From NCBI GenBank assembly GCA_021904315.1, contig CM038915.1, positions 6,510,001-6,574,000 of the forward strand: a DNA stretch of 64,000 bases, written 5' to 3'. The notes below the pieces were generated by a model. The model was not told where the DNA came from. It worked only from the letters and a program-made list of their open reading frames with translations, and searched no databases. The DNA comes from Sphagnum magellanicum (Eukaryota > Streptophyta > Sphagnopsida > Sphagnales > Sphagnaceae). The position numbers were made by a program, and so were the translations under genes. Shown here one piece after another: positions 1 through 10,959 of the stretch; position 1 is the stretch's first letter, and every line of letters starts with the position of its first letter.

Positions 1-302
1 CTTCTTTTGAAGTTAGTTTTTTTTCAAAAGAACTGGGTTGAAACCCGGCCCAATTCTGAACTTTTAGTTGATACCCACCCATTATTAGACAAAACCCTTC
101 AATTTCCAAAACAAGTGACAATGATTTTCAAAACCCACAATGATATTTTGCAGAAGGAAAAAAATAAAGCACAACAAATAAAAATTTACAACTAAGTTCA
201 AGATTGCTTGAATCCAGTCTTATGTTGGTTTTTCAAAGGGTGAAAGGTGGAGTGTTGTGAAATACATGTGAATTGTAGAGCTATGAAATAGCTTGATGCC
301 CT

Positions 303-1140
303 TCAAGAGAGGTGAAGGTGAGGTAAGCTAAAATATGTTTGAGGATGTAACTTATAGCATTTGCAAAATAACATGGCCTCTAATGCAACCATGTCACTCA
401 TGACGTGAGGTGCCAACAAATGTGATTTTGATTTTGATGAAGTCCCAAATATGAGATGATATTTTTTTTCTCTCCACAAGTGGTATAGTGGTTTATAAAC
501 TTTGTTCAAACTATAAACTATAAGATCATGTAGGAATATCTTTATGAATTTTTTTAAGTACTCCCTAAAGGCTTGGCTCACTATTTGGTGATATGTTGGT
601 GGTTCATTTTTAATGCCAAAAGGCATAACTATCCATGAAAATGTTCCCCAATTTGTTACAAAGGTTGTTTTGTATTTTTTCTTTGGTGTTGTAGATATTT
701 GATGATAATTAGAATATTTATATAGGAATGAATAAGCATCGTGGTTTGCTACTTTGTTCAATATTTCACCAATGAAAGGTAATATATATGAGTAGTTTTT
801 GCTTGTTGCATTCAACTTTCAAAATCTACACAATTTTTGAATTTATCATTTTTTTTCCACTATGACAATGTGTGACAACCTTGTAGTTTTTTCTATGGGT
901 TGGATGAATCCAATTGCTAACAACTTGTCAATGTCTTATTAACAAGTGCATCATAGCTAAGGTTCATCCTATACCTAGATTGATGTGATGATGGAATTGA
1001 AATATCCAAATCAATTTTGTGTTGGGCCAACTCTAATGGTATATCTCTAAAGTCTTTATAAGTCTAAGCAAAATCCTTGTACTCCAACAATTGTTATAGC
1101 TCATCCATCAAACATTATATCCTTTATGCTATTTTTTTCA
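303..1140 (-). pseudogene. G1: Ty3/gypsy reverse transcriptase fragment (decayed)
   Basis: On the minus strand this translates to the N-terminal half of a gypsy-type reverse transcriptase. From 1140 downward there is a stretch like 'plelaqhkIDLD', then a DKLLAIGFIQP-like motif near 930, a degenerate KKNGK-RICVDFR block near 850, and from 815 a 170-codon open stretch beginning 'LNATSKNYSYILPFIGEI'. It continues through the palm motifs (WGTFSWIVMPFGIKN) to the catalytic box, which reads FLHDL where the family has a double-Asp (Y/F-x-DD). The first catalytic Asp is therefore His. Several stops and at least one frameshift lie upstream of 815. The protein is close to the G2 copy at 8.2-8.9 kb, so it is the same family. 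It belongs to a longer minus-strand element whose gag lies at 2.3-3.25 kb, with two younger insertions between. RNase H and integrase should lie below 300, but I do not see them in the first 300 bases. Confidence 0.85.
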
Positions 1141-1213
1141 ACTTGTGCCTAAGTATCCACTATGTAGTTATCTATAGCAATTATAGTTATGCTTATCTAT
1201 TATATTAATTCAC

Positions 1214-1775
1214 TTGTTCTGTCTGTCCGACGACAATTTTGCACAAACACGGCCTTTTCTATGGCAGAACCCGCAGGTGGCGGAAAGACACACGTTGGCA
1301 GAACCGGCCTTTTTTATGGCAGAACCCGCAGGTGGCGTTTGTCCATCTGTCGAGGTCCTGAAACCTAGATCCCAACTGTCCGTCTGTCGAGGTCCTGAAA
1401 CCCAGATCCCAACTAATATCTTAATTCACTTATCGTCGAATGTTTTTGTTTTGGGGACCTATTGGAACCTATTCTGAAAAAATGGCGACTTCTTCTTCTT
1501 TTTTTGGCCCTGAAAATGTGGTCACTTTGTCACTTTTTTTCCCACAAAAATCATTTGTATGAGTCATACCTAATTTTTTGTCACAAAGTGGCAAAAAAAT
1601 TCACCCCAAAAAAAAAAAAAAAACCATTGTCTAATGAACCCACAAACACACCACTATGGATGGATGTTGCATGAAATGGTTGTAAAAGTGAGGTAAATTT
1701 CATTCATTGGCCTCAAAAATGGGAAAACCGGGGTGGAGCGTATTCATGGGTGGCAAGGCACCCGGGTCACACTAG
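1214..1775 (+). mobile_element. Helitron-like 3' terminus with internal tandem duplications
   Basis: This GC-richer island sits inside the AT-rich G1 relic. It ends with a Helitron-style 3' signature: a 5-bp perfect stem (GGGTG at 1748-1752, CACCC at 1759-1763, 6-nt loop), 8 nt, then CTAG at 1772-1775 followed by T. Helitrons end in CTRR after a short hairpin and insert between A and T. Internally there are two kinds of duplication. A 33-bp unit occurs at 1250-1282 and 1305-1337. A 37-bp unit is repeated head to tail at 1341-1377 and 1378-1414 with two differences. An AATTCACTT-containing motif also recurs near 1205 and 1425. The 5' end is not located, so the start is approximate. No coding capacity is recognised. 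Confidence 0.5.
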
Positions 1776-1781
1776 TATTAA

Positions 1782-2048
1782 GTACATCACAAACTTGCAC
1801 CTTACAAGGTTTACTGTTTTTACAACATTTTAACAATGTGTTCAAAGTTAAATGTTAATTAAGTGTTGATACAATCATTATATGGTATTCTAATTGCAGT
1901 GCAACACAATGTGATGATTAAATATTATGTTATAATGTCATGACAATATTATGTCAATAATTTATCACTATTTAATTAGCACTTAACATTGAACACATTA
2001 TTAAAATGTTAAACGTAAATACATGAAAGGTGCAAGTTTGTGATGTAC
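1782..2048. mobile_element. Foldback MITE, about 80-bp terminal inverted repeats
   Basis: The left end (GTACATCACAAACTTGCACC, from 1782) is matched in inverted orientation by the right end (to 2048). The similarity runs about 80 bp inward with scattered differences, including a shared ATTTTAAYAATGTGTTCAA block. The centre is AT-rich and non-coding. Total length is about 267 bp. No clean target duplication is seen: CTAG occurs on both sides, but on the left it is also the Helitron terminus. The terminal motif CATCACAAACTT resembles the termini of the two foldback elements at 47.5 and 47.9 kb. Confidence 0.75.
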
Positions 2049-2269
2049 ATCTAGAACTACCAACTTTTCTTGTATTGTTTTAGGGCATCCTTATGGTTTC
2101 TTTAGCTTCAACTTTTTACATAAATACTTCTTGAAATTAAGAATTAGTTTTAACAATTGTCCAAGGTTCAAAGTATATCTAATTTCCCAAGAAATATCTT
2201 CTATGGATATTAACCAATTCTAAAGAATAAAAAATATTTCTTGTGGTTTTGAGGTTTTTGTAAATATTA

Positions 2270-3250
2270 TTGTATGAGGCATTCTAACCCAACTACTATT
2301 CCATTCTCTTACTATTGTTGGAGGTACACCCACATGTGGATTAGTGATTTGCATTTGTTATATGGTTTTAACCATTGTTTTTTTCAGACATTATTCTACT
2401 TCCCAATTTGCTACATTTTTTTTTTAAATAGCTTTCATTCTTTGAATGCTTATACTTTAGTTTCCTTGCTTCTAGTTGTTCCCACATGCACATCCACCAT
2501 GTTTACTAATGTAGTTATAATTTCACATCAATAACAAATTTCTTTTCAGTAGTTTTACCTTCCTTATTTTTTAATATGTTCTACATTTCATTGAGTTTTA
2601 AACAAAATTTCAACTTATAATACGCAATGGCTCCACAAATATAACAAGTCCATACATCAATGGTCTAGGCGATTTGGTTGCTTGTGCATTAACTTCTAAC
2701 ACCACCATAGTTGATTTTTTTTCCTTAGATCAAAACATGTGTACACATTGTGGTTGGTGTGGTGACAATTTGTATGATACACGTGTGGTTAATTTCCCTA
2801 TTGTAATTTGATTTATTGGTGTTATTATGGTCTTTGATCCTTGCAGTATTGAAAGATAATTTTGAGTTTCAAGTTTTAAAATCCCTTCTTCACATAATAG
2901 TGTTGACTCTTTATGCTACTACAATGTTGCCCTTTTCATTCCTATAATTATTATATGTAAATATAACCATAGTTCAAATTTGAAAATTGTGGTTAGAAAG
3001 CTATTAGTGGTGGGTGTTTGTAAATCGTTTGCCACCTTTAACAATCATTCATAATACACTTCCATTTGTTCATCATTTTACATTGTCAAATAACATTTAC
3101 AAAAAGCTTGCTTGAATTAGTTAACAAATATGCATTTGTGGGTAATCCCTCATGTAGTTGTTACACCAAATAAGTGTTGTGTCTTTGAATGTGAAGTTGA
3201 ATAGATTTATGATTTCTTCATCCTTTGTTTCACCATTTGTTTTGATGGCA
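2270..3250 (-). pseudogene. G1: gypsy gag region with one zinc-knuckle relic
   Basis: Minus-strand translation of about 3230-2960 gives a capsid-like segment (NLFNFTFKDTTLIWCNNYM, then an Asn-Asp-Glu block) that parallels G2 at 6.05-6.35 kb. Further on, at 2635-2646, is a CYIC pair followed by Tyr where the CCHC knuckle needs His (CAT to TAT). A basic linker similar to the G2 region at 6.8-6.95 kb follows. Many stops and frameshifts are present. The region is separated from the G1 RT by the Helitron-like island and the MITE, and the protease part between them is not recognised. Limits are approximate. Confidence 0.65.
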
Positions 3251-3479
3251 ACCTTATTACTTATATATGAACATTCAAATTTTAAAAAAATTGTATTTGT
3301 GTTTAGTAGTCTTTTGTAAGGTTATAAGGCTAGGAAAACAATGTTGCAATTGAACCACTACTCTCGCAAACATTCTTAGAAGATTTGGTGGTTCTCCTCC
3401 TAGGTCTAGAGATAGTGTAATTGAAGTGAACACCACTATAGTGTTATGTGCCACTATGGTTAACACCATAGGTATGGGG

Positions 3480-5000
3480 TTACAAATTTAATTGCCATAA
3501 TTCTTGTCATTATAGAACTAGTTGGTGTTGCTTTTATATTATATGAGTATATATGTCCCATGTATAATTACTATTATTTGGTGTGTGGTAGTGATCAACC
3601 AAGGTAGAATAAATCAAGAGAATGGTAGGGATTGAACAAGATAGTGGATGAATTGAATAGGATTAGGATTATTAAACATTTGATTTTGAATTTCTTTTAG
3701 AAGGAAATGATTGAAGATGTAATTTTGGAAATTGTAGGAGTTGGAAGAGATTGTTTTTTTTACACATAGTAAGACTTAAAGAGTTGCTAAAGTTAAACAA
3801 GGAAACAAATTATGATTTCAAATTTTTACTAGTATTTGAAACCATAGATTTTTCATGTTTTCACTTCTGATTTTTACCTCTAAGACCATAGATTTTTTAT
3901 ATGATTCAATTCTAAATAAAGAAAGAAATGTGGATTTGATGAAGAAGCATGGATTTTATTATGTATATGTTGTGTTTTGGCTTTCTAAAAATCTAACTAT
4001 ACTTTTACCATAAATTTTGTATTTAAAATAGTCTAAATAAAATTTGAATAGAATGAGCAATAGTTGTAGGAATAAAATTGTGTGAAACAATCTACCGGAA
4101 TTTATTTTAAACAACTAAACCATAAATTTTAAATGTTGAAATGAATAATTGACGTGAAATTTGTATTTTTTAAATAAGTAAAGAAAAATTCTAGGATAAA
4201 ATCTACACCTACCATTTTGTAACCATTTTAGGGACAAAAAAACTTCTCTAAAGCAAAAAAACAAAAAATAATAATAATAATTTTCTAAGCAATTTGGATT
4301 TATTTTTAGAGCATTTTTCCTATAAATGTCGAAAAATTAGAAGAGATATTGTTTATGGTAGATTTAGATTTCTAATTTTTTTGACAAACTAAATATAGAA
4401 GTTTAAACAGTGAAAGTCCAAAAGACTTAAATCAAAAAATATACCAACAACCCAAAGGAATTTAAGATTTGCACAACAATATGAATCAGATGGTGACTCG
4501 AATTTTATAGAATCAAATGGATCAAAAAGCCAAGTAACAAAAATAAATTTTGATCTAGAAAAAAATTAAGATACAAACCAGGAGGTGTATGAAATGCCGA
4601 ATAGGGGTATAGTTTTGAAACCCAAAGTTTACAAACAAAAAAATGACATGCGAGACATCAAGTGTCTTTAGTGGGAATGGGAGCCCAAAAAAAAGTATGC
4701 ATAGGGGGGCCATAGAGATGTTTTGGTACAAAATGAAATTTTTAGTGAAAAGGATCAGGTCAGAAGTGTACCCAAGAGCAGGGATATCCATGCTTTTCAA
4801 TCCATGCTTTTCAAACACCCTCTACTATTCAAGAACATGGGGATGAGAGAAATTCAAGGGATGAATTGTTATCAAGCGGACGTTTGGAAATTCTTCAAGT
4901 CCAGAATCTATGAATAGTTGATGAAGTGATTACAATAGATGTACAAATGTACCATTTGTGTACCAGTCAACATTGCCAAAATATCATGAACCAGCAGAAA
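3480..5000. other. AT-rich interval between the two divergent gypsy copies
   Basis: The 5' regions of G1 and G2, including any LTRs and primer binding sites, should lie here because the two copies point away from each other. I could not find a matching LTR pair or a tRNA-complementary site. A short triplet run (aataataataat) occurs near 4266. Short open frames around 4.55-4.92 kb are not convincing. Confidence 0.4.
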
Positions 5001-5225
5001 ACTAAGATGTGGATGACAACTACAATCTTAATATTCCAAAGTGGGTAGATACAAATTACCCAAAAACCTTGATGTATGATGATGCACAAATGAATGTTTT
5101 AGAAAAGGCATTACCACTTGAGATGAACAATAGAAGCAAAGGAATCAAAAGAGATAGAAAAAATCTAAAATGTAGAAGTTACAATTTTTAAAGATGTAAA
5201 CAAGTTGGTTCAAACTCATTCTTGA

Positions 5226-7080
5226 ATGTATGTTTTATGTAGAATTAGAGGACACAATATCACAAAATGTCCACAAATTGATAGTGAAGTAAGGGATGGA
5301 TTTGTTAGACATGTGGGACAACAGATGTTAGACATAGACTCGAAACAACCACAAATGAAAGAACAAGTCCACAATAGTTTAGAAAACAAACTACAAAAAA
5401 TTGGTCTAAATGAAATGTAATTTGTACAAAATAGATTGAGAATGCATAATTCTCCTAGTGTGAATAAGGTAGAACCATTTTTTGTAAAACCAAATTTTAT
5501 ACCATAGAAAGTACAAATGAATGTGGTACAATTGGAAGCAATGATGTCCAAAGATTTCACATCGTCAAAAAAGCCCAAGTTGATGAATGGGATACCTTAA
5601 ATACCCATTATTGTTTCACAAGAATAATAGATTAGATTTGTAATGTTAGAAATAGTTATTGTCGCCTATAAGCTTGGACAAGAGGTTGAGCCATCAAGAA
5701 AAAAATATCAATTTGAAAATGGTCAAACTACATATGCTAAATACTAGTGAGTACTCAAGTTGGAAGACGAAAAGACCAAATTTATTTAGATCCAAGTTGG
5801 GTAATAGTACCCATTTGAAAACCTCAAACGATGTACATAGCATCAATCATAACAACTCAAGCAAACAGATTTGTGGGATGACCACCGCTAATTTCACTAA
5901 ATTGTGAACAACAAAAAATTAAATCAATGGTGAACACTATAGCAAGGGGCTTAGAGGCCGACCATATCAAACAACTTTGAAGTATCCAAATTACAAGAAG
6001 GATACAGGTTTAGATGCCCATGTGAGAGTGTTTTAAATGATTATTAAAGCGAATGGAAATTTTTTTGAAGAGTACATCATCAATGCATTCAATTATACAT
6101 TGTGAGAAACAACATCAAATTGGTGTCAAAATTACATGTCAAAATTTCCTAACTAAACTTTTTCTAAGCTAATTCAAGCATTCTATAAACATCATTGGAA
6201 GATTCAAAATGATGAATTGATTTACATGGAGTTCAAGAATATCAAATAGGGAGAAATTGGGCGGGTTGAAATGTATTATGAGTGCAGACAAAAGTTGGCT
6301 CATGGATTACAAACACTAACCACAAATAGTTTTTTTACCATTATGTTTTGGGCAAGATTACAATCCTATCTAAGCATTGCAATTGCAGGAATGAAATGGA
6401 TCATGTTATAATTGCATAAGGAAGTGATTCTGCTATGTGAAAAAAGGATGACACCAACAGAAACTCAAAATGCATTATCGGTATTGTAGATTTTTAAATC
6501 TATAACAATGATGAAACCACAAATGGAACCAAGAAAAACTAACAAACATTGCACAAATTATAGACGAAACAACCATAATGTGGAAACATGTAGAGTCAAG
6601 AAAAAGGAAGAGGCCACTATTGCAACAATAGAGGCTACCAATCAACCTTAGAAGGGTTAGAAATACCTCGTATGTTTACCACATCTATGGTTTAAATGGG
6701 CATAAAATGATGGACTATCCCAAATTTGTAGAAACGTAGGAAATGTTCTAAGGGAAAAATGCATCTAGCTCTGAAGGGACAGCAATAGCTAAGGTTAAAT
6801 CTTAGTCATTACAGATGTGAATGTAATAAACATCAATGTTGCTACAAGAAGTAGAATCATAGAAGACCAAGTGTTCCAGGAAAGAGAACCAAGGAAGAAT
6901 AAAAGTATTGCAGATTTGGAAAAGGAGGAGAAATTGAAAAAGACAATGGTAAAGACAATTCAACAGCTGCAAAAAGTACAAGCTATTAATGAAGGATCTT
7001 TTACATCAATAGAGGGATGTAACACAATGTGGTTCGGTATGCCAAATACTATACCTTCTATAGAACCTCAAAAACCTTAG
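5226..7080 (+). pseudogene. G2: gag with degenerate CCHC zinc knuckles
   Basis: This is the nucleocapsid/capsid part of the gypsy polyprotein. Near 5226-5280 is a Y-x2-C-x4-H-x4-C motif, a zinc knuckle with its first Cys changed to Tyr. From 5280 comes a Gln/Asn-rich acidic stretch typical of this family (VRHVGQQMLDIDSKQPQMKE). At 6050-6360 a capsid-like core is readable (INAFNYTL, NWCQNYMSKFP, NDELIYMEFKNI). At about 6546-6590 is C-x2-Y-x4-H-x4-C, and at 6687-6720 a third knuckle, Y-GLNG-H-KMMD-Y, with both visible Cys replaced by Tyr. Every loss fits a single G-to-A transition (TGT/TGC to TAT/TAC). The last stretch, 6817-7080, is an open basic-acidic linker. An alternative for the first 300 bp is a fragment of a FAR1/MULE-type protein, which has a similar knuckle. 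Confidence 0.75.
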
Positions 7081-7149
7081 GAATCTAAAATTTCCCAAAG
7101 TAAACTAATATCGATAGAAAAGATATTTCAAGATATCAGTAGATAGATG

Positions 7150-7660
7150 TTGGAAACCAGTTATACTTTGAACCTAAGATAGTTACTAAAAATGGCTTTT
7201 GAGTTGAAAAGATATTTATGGTAGAAAACGAAACCTAATAAACCATAGATTGTAGTTAAAACAATCATATGAAAAATATACCATCTATAATACCAAAAGT
7301 AACAACAATGAAAATCATTACTAATAACCATATGATAGTTATTCAAGTACAAATTGGAAAAAAAATTATAAAAAATGTTTTGTTAAATGGAAGGTCTAAC
7401 ATTAATATCATTACAGATGAATTGAGATTGAAGTTGAGGTTACCAAAGTCTAAACCCGCACCATATAATCTAAAGATGTTAGATCAAACCATTATAAAGC
7501 TAATGGGACTAATCCATGATGTGAAGACAAATGTTCACGACATACCTTATGTTATTACGTTTACTGTATTATAGAAAAATGTGATAAATGCTAGTTATTC
7601 CATGCTACTAGGGAGACCATGGTTGAGGGATGTTAGAGTAGCCCATGATTGGGGGTAGAA
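7150..7660 (+). pseudogene. G2: retropepsin-like aspartic protease, active site mutated
   Basis: An open stretch (7269-7574) matches the pepsin-like protease of the gypsy family: a beta-strand lead (HMIVIQVQIGKKI), then VLLNGRSNINII where related elements have an Asp-Gly/Ser-Gly active-site triad. The catalytic Asp is therefore Asn (near 7386), a G-to-A change. It is followed by the flap-side LRLPKSKPAPYNLKMLDQT block and, after a stop near 7573, the LLGRPWLRD motif (about 7605-7630). That motif is the usual C-terminal hallmark of this protease class. The enzyme would have cleaved the polyprotein. This copy cannot be active. Confidence 0.8.
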
Positions 7661-8179
7661 CACAGTGACAATTCGAAGGACTAGTACAATCCAAACTACA
7701 ATATAGTGACTAAGCATCTAGGAATAAAGGTGAAATGATCGAAAGTGTTGTTATGTTATGACTATCAGAATGGTATCATAGATGAAGAGGAGGATATCAT
7801 ATTCGCTACAAAGCTAGAATTATTTTCCATAGGCACTATTAATCTACCAAAACACTTTCAATATGCAGAACCCACAAAGTTTACCCACATAGATATAGAA
7901 GTTTAAAATCATAGTACAAAGAGGAATAATACATAATTCATTTTAATAGAAGGAAAAACTACAAACATATATGAGCCAATAGTTGTTTTAGAAGATAATG
8001 TGTATCCTGAGACCTACTATAAATTCCAGCTAGGGAATGTTCAAACTAACAAAATTCCAACTAAGGTCAAGGTTCAAGAGTTGCAAATAACAAGTTAAAC
8101 ATTCACAGAAAAACAACAATTAACAAATCTGAATCTAGGGACTTAAGCAAAACCTTAGATGGTGAAGGTAAATTCAAAT

Positions 8180-9420
8180 TTATAACTAGAAAAGGTGTGA
8201 AAGTTAGAGGAATTACTTAGGGAGTACAAAGATGTTTAAACTTGGACATACAAAGATCTAAAGGGCATTCCATTAGAATTGGCTCAACACCAAATTCAAT
8301 TGGATAAAACCATACCACTAGCACATCAGGCTAAGCACAGATTGAATGCAAATTATGCAACACTAGTTAAGTAGGATATTGATAAATTATTGGCAGTAGG
8401 TTTCATACAACTTGTGGAAGAGGCTACTTGGTTGTCATCGATTATTATAATACCAAAGAAAAATGGGAAGCTCAGAATTTGTGTAGACTTCAGAAAGTTG
8501 AATGCTACAACCAAGCAGGACCTTTTCCCATTACCATTTATAGATGAAGTACTAAACACAGTGGCAAGGTGTGAGGCATAATCATTTTTGGATGGATATT
8601 CTAAATTCATCAAATTTCTATAGCACTAAGTGATAGATATAAGACATTGGTTTCACATATTAAAGAACTTTCATTTGGAGAATAATGCCTTTTGGAGGAA
8701 ATAATGGACCTTCAACATTTCAAAAAATTGTGACAAGAATATTCCTAGAGAACATCTAGATACTTTTATGAAGATTTCTTTGGATGATTTTATAGTCTAT
8801 AGTAATATGGAAACTCATTTGCAAAAGCTAAGATTATGTTTTCAAAAGTGTAGGGAATACAACATTAATTTAAACTAGAGAAATGTGTTTTTATGGTATT
8901 CTTTAGAGTAATTCTTGGATTTACTATTTCAAAGGGGGTGAAAATCTTTTAAGATATACCACATAGGATGAAAAGGGCCTAGTCCTTATTGCAATCCTTT
9001 TTTACCCTATATTTTGATCCCCATAAAAATCAACAAACCAAATGTTGTCAAAAAATTTAGAAGGATTATATTTTAGACTATTACAATTCTAAATTCCACC
9101 ATAATCATCCATAAATGTGTCTTTACATGGTAAAAAAGGATTATGTAAAAAAGACAAAAAAAGGTGACATTATGACAAGATTTTGGTACACCTTAAAGAA
9201 TTTGCACCCAAGGAAGGTAAACTACTTAATCCAAAGAAAATACAAACGATAATGAACATGCATGTACTACATAATTCACAATAGATTCAAGTATTCAATG
9301 GCATGGCACAATTTTACAAATGTCTTATCAAGAATTTTGCAATGATCATGGCTCCAATTATGAAACTCACAAGATAGAGAGTTTTCTGTGGATGAAAGAG
9401 TGTTAAAAAGCTTGGAAATT
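8180..9420 (+). pseudogene. G2: reverse transcriptase, split by a MITE
   Basis: Translation from about 8210 reads as the lead into RT (EYKDV, TYKDLKGIPLELAQHQIQLDKTIPLA). Then comes a 63-codon open stretch at 8390-8581 containing DKLLAVGFI, IIIIPKKNGKLRICVDFRKLN and PLPFIDEVL, the fingers and palm motifs. The catalytic pair is intact as LDDFIVYS, with GAT GAT at 8783-8788. The thumb/connection follows after the insertion: PKEGKLLNPKKIQTI from 9208, then IQVFNGMAQFYKC near 9295. The MITE at 8935-9209 sits inside the SKEGK motif. Frameshifts and TAG/TAA stops are frequent between 8580 and 8780. Confidence 0.85.
8935..9209. mobile_element. 275-bp MITE nested in the G2 RT
   Basis: The inverted termini begin GGGTGAAAATCTTTTAAGAT (left) and GGGTGCAAATTCTTTAAGGT (right, reversed), with about 21 of 26 positions matching before the AT-rich core. 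Flanks carry AAG or AAGG on both sides (8932-8935 and 9210-9213), so the target duplication is 3 or 4 bp. Removing the insert and one duplication rejoins codons for I-S-K-E-G-K-L, the expected RT motif, which fixes the ends. A short duplication and a GGG start fit PIF/Harbinger (Tourist-like) MITEs best. That superfamily assignment is an inference. Confidence 0.82.
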
Positions 9421-9439
9421 AATAAAACAAAAATATGTT

Positions 9440-9870
9440 GAAGCACCAATTTTAGTACCACTGAAGTGGGACATGGAGTTCCATGTTCACATAGATGCAT
9501 CATTACTAGCTATAGGGGGTTTATTAATTCAAAATATCATAAGGAAAAGTGATCAACCAATAGTGTATGCTTATAGATTATTTAATAGTGCAAAAGAAAA
9601 TTATTGGACCATAGAAAGAAAAGCCTTAGCTATGGTTTTTGCATTACATAAGTTTAAGCATTATTTGTTGGGAAATAAGTTTGTGTTTTATGTTGATCAT
9701 ATAGCTTTAGTTTACTTGGTAAACAAACCATAGGTTTGAAGGAGAATAACTAGGTGGTCACTATTGTTGTTGGAATATGATAACATAGTAATATATAAGT
9801 TAGGCAATAATCATGTAGTTGCAAATGTTTTGTCTAGATTACTTAATGTCACAGAACCTTTAAGAGTCCC
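9440..9870 (+). pseudogene. G2: RNase H domain
   Basis: An 86-codon open stretch (9473-9733) begins MEFHVHIDASLLAIGGLL. The Asp of the first RNase H catalytic motif is kept. It continues with QPIVYAYRLFNSAKENY, the conserved TIERKALAMVFALHKFKHYL block with its Glu, and FVFYVDHIALVYLVNKP with the third Asp. After a TAG near 9731 the frame goes on through RWSLLLLEYD to NHVVANVLSR, the usual end of the domain (canonical ADALSR). It degrades the RNA strand of the RNA-DNA hybrid. Of all G2 domains this is the best preserved. Confidence 0.88.
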
Positions 9871-9989
9871 AAAATAAACCACGTCTATGCTAATTTATTT
9901 TTCACAAAACTAGAATGGTTGAATGATGTCATAATGTTTTTATATAAACAAGACAAATGGAAGAATCTTTGTCAATAGGGCAAAAACAA

Positions 9990-10860
9990 CAACTAACCAA
10001 GAGGGTTAAACCCTTTACAATGAAAAATGATGTTTTGTATAGAATGGGGTAAGACAACATATTGAGGAGGTGTTTGTCAACCACAGAAGCTCAGAAGGTG
10101 ATGAAGGAGTTGCATGAGGGAACAATAGGAGGGCATTTTGCAATTGAAATCACATAGAAGAAGATTTTAGATGCAGGGTACTAATGGCCCACAATGTACA
10201 AAGATGTTAGTGATTTCTACAGATCATGTGATGTATGTCAACGCATTGGAGGGTTGGCTACACAAAGTTTGGCCAAATTAGTAATAACTCTTCCAAAAGA
10301 ACCATTCACGAAATTGGGCTTGGATTTTGTGGGACCGTTTAAACTAGTAGGAAGGTATACCAAGAATAAATACATATTGGTGGCCATAGATTATGCAACT
10401 AAATGTGTGGAAGCCAAAGTGTTAAAAACAAACATTGTAATAGTAACAACAAAATTCTTATATGAATATATTTTTACTAGGTTTGGATGTCCACTAAATA
10501 TAGTCATAGATCAAGGGGTGCATTTTATAAATGATGTTATAAAGCATTTGACATATCATTTCTTACTAAAACATGTCAATTCTCTTACTTATTACCCATA
10601 GAGGAATGGTCATGTAGACTCCACTAACAACATATTGGGAACATTATTAACTAAGTTAGTTAATGAGAATAAAACAAATTGGGATGAACATTTACCCATA
10701 GTCTCGTTTTTTTACAAAACAACAAACAAGGTAGCTACATGGTATACACCATATTAGCTTGTTTATGGGTCACATCCTTTAATTCCTACAAAATACATTA
10801 TGTCAATCATCAGTAGTAACCACAGATCTAAAGAAATTCGGTGAAAATTTTATTAAGTAA
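9990..10860 (+). pseudogene. G2: integrase, third catalytic residue changed
   Basis: The HHCC zinc-binding region is readable: H in ELHEGTIGGHF near 10110-10140, then SCDVCQ at about 10220. The core is a 135-codon open stretch (10194-10601): LDFVGPF with the first catalytic Asp, VAIDYATKCVEA, FTRFGCPLNIVIDQGVHF with the second Asp. After a TAG at 10600 the motif normally reading GQAESTN is GHVDSTN (Asp codon 10617-10619), so the catalytic Glu is Asp. Downstream, LGTLLTKLVNENKTNWDEHL and the TPY-LVYG motif follow. The domain would join the cDNA to host DNA. Confidence 0.88.
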
Positions 10861-10959
10861 GGTTTTAAAGCTAGAAAAGCTACAAGAAGATAGATTACAA
10901 TCTGAAATTAAGTTAAAAACTCAATTGTGGAAGAGGGTTTTTTGGAATCAATAGAAAAT

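Noticed and set aside
4555-4846. Overlapping open frames on both strands near 4.6-4.8 kb
   Set aside because: They are short, mutually antisense and without motifs. Probably chance within the 5' region of G2.
3480-5000. LTRs and primer binding site for the gypsy copies
   Set aside because: I compared the flanks of G1 and G2 by eye and found no convincing direct-repeat pair or tRNA-complementary site, so none is annotated.
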